From positions 1 to 8,144 of the forward strand of contig SLMF01000269.1 in NCBI GenBank assembly GCA_007133715.1: 8,144 nucleotides of DNA. The letters are read 5' to 3'. Under the pieces are notes generated by a model. The model saw nothing but the letters and a program-made list of their open reading frames with translations. It did no database searches and was not told the origin of the DNA. Below, piece after piece: positions 7,075 through 8,144 of the stretch (position 1 is the stretch's first letter; each line of letters opens with the position of its first letter). Both the position numbers and the translations under genes were made by a program. The DNA comes from Planctomycetaceae bacterium (GTDB lineage: Bacteria > Planctomycetota > Planctomycetia > Pirellulales > Pirellulaceae).

Positions 7075-7228
7075 TCACCACTCCCAACCAAGTTTCCGTT
7101 TTTCTCACGCGATGGTTCCTGGCGGGCAGCGGGGCAACCGAGCACCGCTGCCAGCCAAGCACAACGTGCTGCGGACCGGCCGGGGGAATCCGGCTGATCC
7201 TGCTTGACAAGTCACACCCACGCGGGAG

Positions 7229-8002
7229 CTATTGTGGCTCACCCTGGCCCGCTCCCTGCCGACCGAAGCCACGCCCGCGTTCGCGTGGGGCCGCACCGCC
7301 TGCTCCCTCGACTGCACCGCCTCGTTCTCGCCCACCCATCATGCCCGCACCCAACTGCTGGCGCGGCATCTCAAACGGGGCTCCTACCAGTTTTCGATAC
7401 TCTTCCCGCTGTGCTGGCGTCAGCTCCTGCAATAGCATCTCCAACGCCTGGGCCCGCAAATCGTTCATCCGTTGCCGGATCTGCGCCTCGAGTTGCTCCG
7501 CTCGGGCCTGCAGCTTCTCTCGCTGCTCGTCCGTGATGTTCAGTTGATCTGCAACCGAACCGCTCACCAGCCCCCGCATCGCCCCGCCCCGCATCTGCAT
7601 CTGATTGGAAATCTGCGTCAGACGCGTCATCTGATGCGGCAGCAGCGTGTTCTCGACCGTGGCTTCGGCATCGGCCCGGAGATCTTCCACAAACTCTCGC
7701 ATGGCATCCGCCCGTTGCTCCCGCGGAACATCCTGCATGCGGCCAAACACGTCCCGCAGCTCCGTGCGCATCCGCTCGACCGCTTCCTGCAACCTCTCAA
7801 TCTGAGGGGGAATTAGTTCGAGTTCTTCCTGGACGGCCGGAATCAAAAGCAACTCGGCCCTACCGCCCCCCGCGCCCATGCCGCCGCCCATGCCGCCGCC
7901 CATGCCGGGGCCCATCGGCGGTTGAGCCCGAACCGGGATGACCACCAGCACCGCACACAATACGGCCGAAACGGCTCCCACCAACTTGATTGATCGACGC
8001 AT
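7229..8002 (-). CDS. Exported LTXXQ-motif (Spy/CpxP-like) protein of unknown role
   Basis: The product has 257 residues. Residues 1-26 form a clear Sec signal peptide: a basic start, a hydrophobic core and VRA before the predicted cut at A26/Q27. A Gly/Met-rich low-complexity stretch follows (28-47), encoded by 12-bp tandem repeats. The body is mostly charged helix, with motifs close to LTXXQ: LELIPPQIERL (61-71), LNITDEQREKL (154-164) and LTPAQREEYRKL (194-205). LTXXQ pairs are known from the periplasmic chaperones Spy and CpxP and from metal-resistance proteins such as ZraP. I infer a periplasmic or exported helical protein and claim no function. The C-terminal 45 residues are Gly/Arg-rich and probably disordered. 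The start at 8002 is chosen because AGGAG (8010-8014) lies 7 nt upstream and the signal peptide follows directly. The frame is open to 8140, but that extension would bury the signal peptide. It sits 218 nt upstream of gspE on the same strand; a link to secretion is unproven. Confidence 0.75.
   Translation of the reverse strand: MRRSIKLVGAVSAVLCAVLVVIPVRAQPPMGPGMGGGMGGGMGAGGGRAELLLIPAVQEELELIPPQIERLQEAVERMRTELRDVFGRMQDVPREQRADAMREFVEDLRADAEATVENTLLPHQMTRLTQISNQMQMRGGAMRGLVSGSVADQLNITDEQREKLQARAEQLEAQIRQRMNDLRAQALEMLLQELTPAQREEYRKLVGAPFEMPRQQLGAGMMGGRERGGAVEGAGGAAPRERGRGFGRQGAGQGEPQ
7875..7915 (-). repeat. 12-bp tandem repeat coding for Gly/Met-rich segment
   Basis: The 12-bp unit CCCATGCCGCCG (plus strand) occurs at 7875-7886 and 7887-7898, then as a diverging third copy from 7899 and the start of a fourth at 7911. 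On the coding strand it gives MGGG repeats right after the signal peptide of the exported protein. Units are multiples of three, so changes in copy number would keep the frame. Confidence 0.8.
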
Positions 8003-8009
8003 TCTGTAG

Positions 8010-8014
8010 CTCCT
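8010..8014 (-). promoter_or_regulatory. Ribosome binding site fixing the start of the exported protein
   Basis: AGGAG on the minus strand stands 7 nt before the ATG at 8002, directly ahead of the signal peptide. It argues against the longer reading frame beginning at 8140, whose ATG is preceded only by T residues in the window. Confidence 0.8.
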
Positions 8015-8144
8015 GAAAAAATAAGCGAACCCTGGCACGGGGTCCGATTCCGGTGTACCACTCTCACCACGAACCACATCGGACGAAGCGCGTGCCACGT
8101 TTCGCCGACAACCCGTTCCGCACGCCTCCAAGGCCCTCATAAAA

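Larger units (their letters stand above)
7011..7228 (-). promoter_or_regulatory. Likely control region of the gsp operon
   Basis: This is the gap between the LTXXQ-type gene and gspE, with no credible gene of its own. On the minus strand it holds a TACAAT hexamer (7067-7072), one mismatch from the sigma-70 -10 consensus, though I see no convincing -35 at 16-18 nt. Two overlapping perfect inverted repeats lie at 7031-7047 and 7044-7074, and GAGG at 7019-7022 serves as the gspE ribosome site. A GC-rich stem (7125-7132 pairing with 7145-7152) lies nearer the upstream gene but has no T-run after it. Promoter activity is inferred. Confidence 0.45.

Noticed and set aside
7125..7152. GC-rich 8-bp stem with 12-nt loop, a possible terminator after the exported-protein gene
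   Set aside because: No T-run follows the stem on either strand, so it does not meet the pattern of an intrinsic terminator. Its distance from the stop codon (about 75 nt) also gives no support.
7204..7235. TTGACA on the plus strand followed by TATTGT, resembling a promoter
   Set aside because: The spacer would be 20 nt, and it would drive transcription antisense into the exported-protein gene, with no plus-strand gene to serve. Probably chance, although an antisense RNA cannot be excluded.
5469..7547. A 692-codon open frame on the plus strand opposite gspE and into the exported-protein gene
   Set aside because: It is rich in His, Gln, Arg and Asp with no motif, and is antisense to the intact GspE ATPase. 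It reads across the intergenic region without a ribosome site of note.
8003..8140. Longer start for the exported protein at 8140
   Set aside because: It places 46 charged residues before a good signal peptide, and the internal ATG at 8002 has a clear AGGAG site.

Overview
The window is almost wholly coding and every gene lies on the minus strand, so the reading order is right to left. It holds one secreted-protein gene (7229-8002) followed by the core of a type II secretion (T2SS) operon: gspE (5256-7010), gspF (4037-5245), gspG (3557-3976), gspH (2834-3496), gspI (2307-2837), gspJ (1357-2310) and gspK (1-1360). gspK runs off the left edge after 453 codons, so the operon continues outside the window. 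The junctions are tight. gspE/gspF are 10 nt apart, gspF/gspG 60 nt, gspG/gspH 60 nt, and H/I, I/J and J/K each overlap by the 4-nt ATGA arrangement typical of translationally coupled genes.

The genes describe a single machine. GspE is the cytoplasmic ATPase and GspF the inner-membrane platform. GspG is the major pseudopilin. GspH, I, J and K are the minor pseudopilins that form the tip of the pseudopilus. The full G-H-I-J-K set, the calcium-loop C-terminus of GspG and the helix-hairpin region of GspK mark this as a T2SS rather than a type IV pilus or competence system. The secretin (GspD), GspC, GspL, GspM and the prepilin peptidase (GspO) are not in the window.

The DNA is GC-rich and the protein style suggests a planctomycete, possibly Pirellulales. 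Reasons are the acidic, enlarged GspK with a dockerin/EF-hand-like loop, pseudopilins with RRxVTLLEL signals, and an LTXXQ-type exported protein with a Gly/Met-rich N-terminus. This is inference from family resemblance and not a database result.

The 218-nt gap before gspE (7011-7228) is the only sizeable non-coding stretch between genes. It holds two overlapping perfect inverted repeats and a TACAAT box, and is the likely control region of the secretion operon. The right edge (8003-8144) is the upstream region of the LTXXQ-type gene and shows only its ribosome binding site clearly.

I found no mobile element, tRNA, rRNA or CRISPR array. I do not see a wholly new system. The points worth a second look are the gspE leader structures, the out-of-frame gspG/gspH junction, alanine at the -1 processing site of two pseudopilins, and the EF-hand-like loop in GspK.
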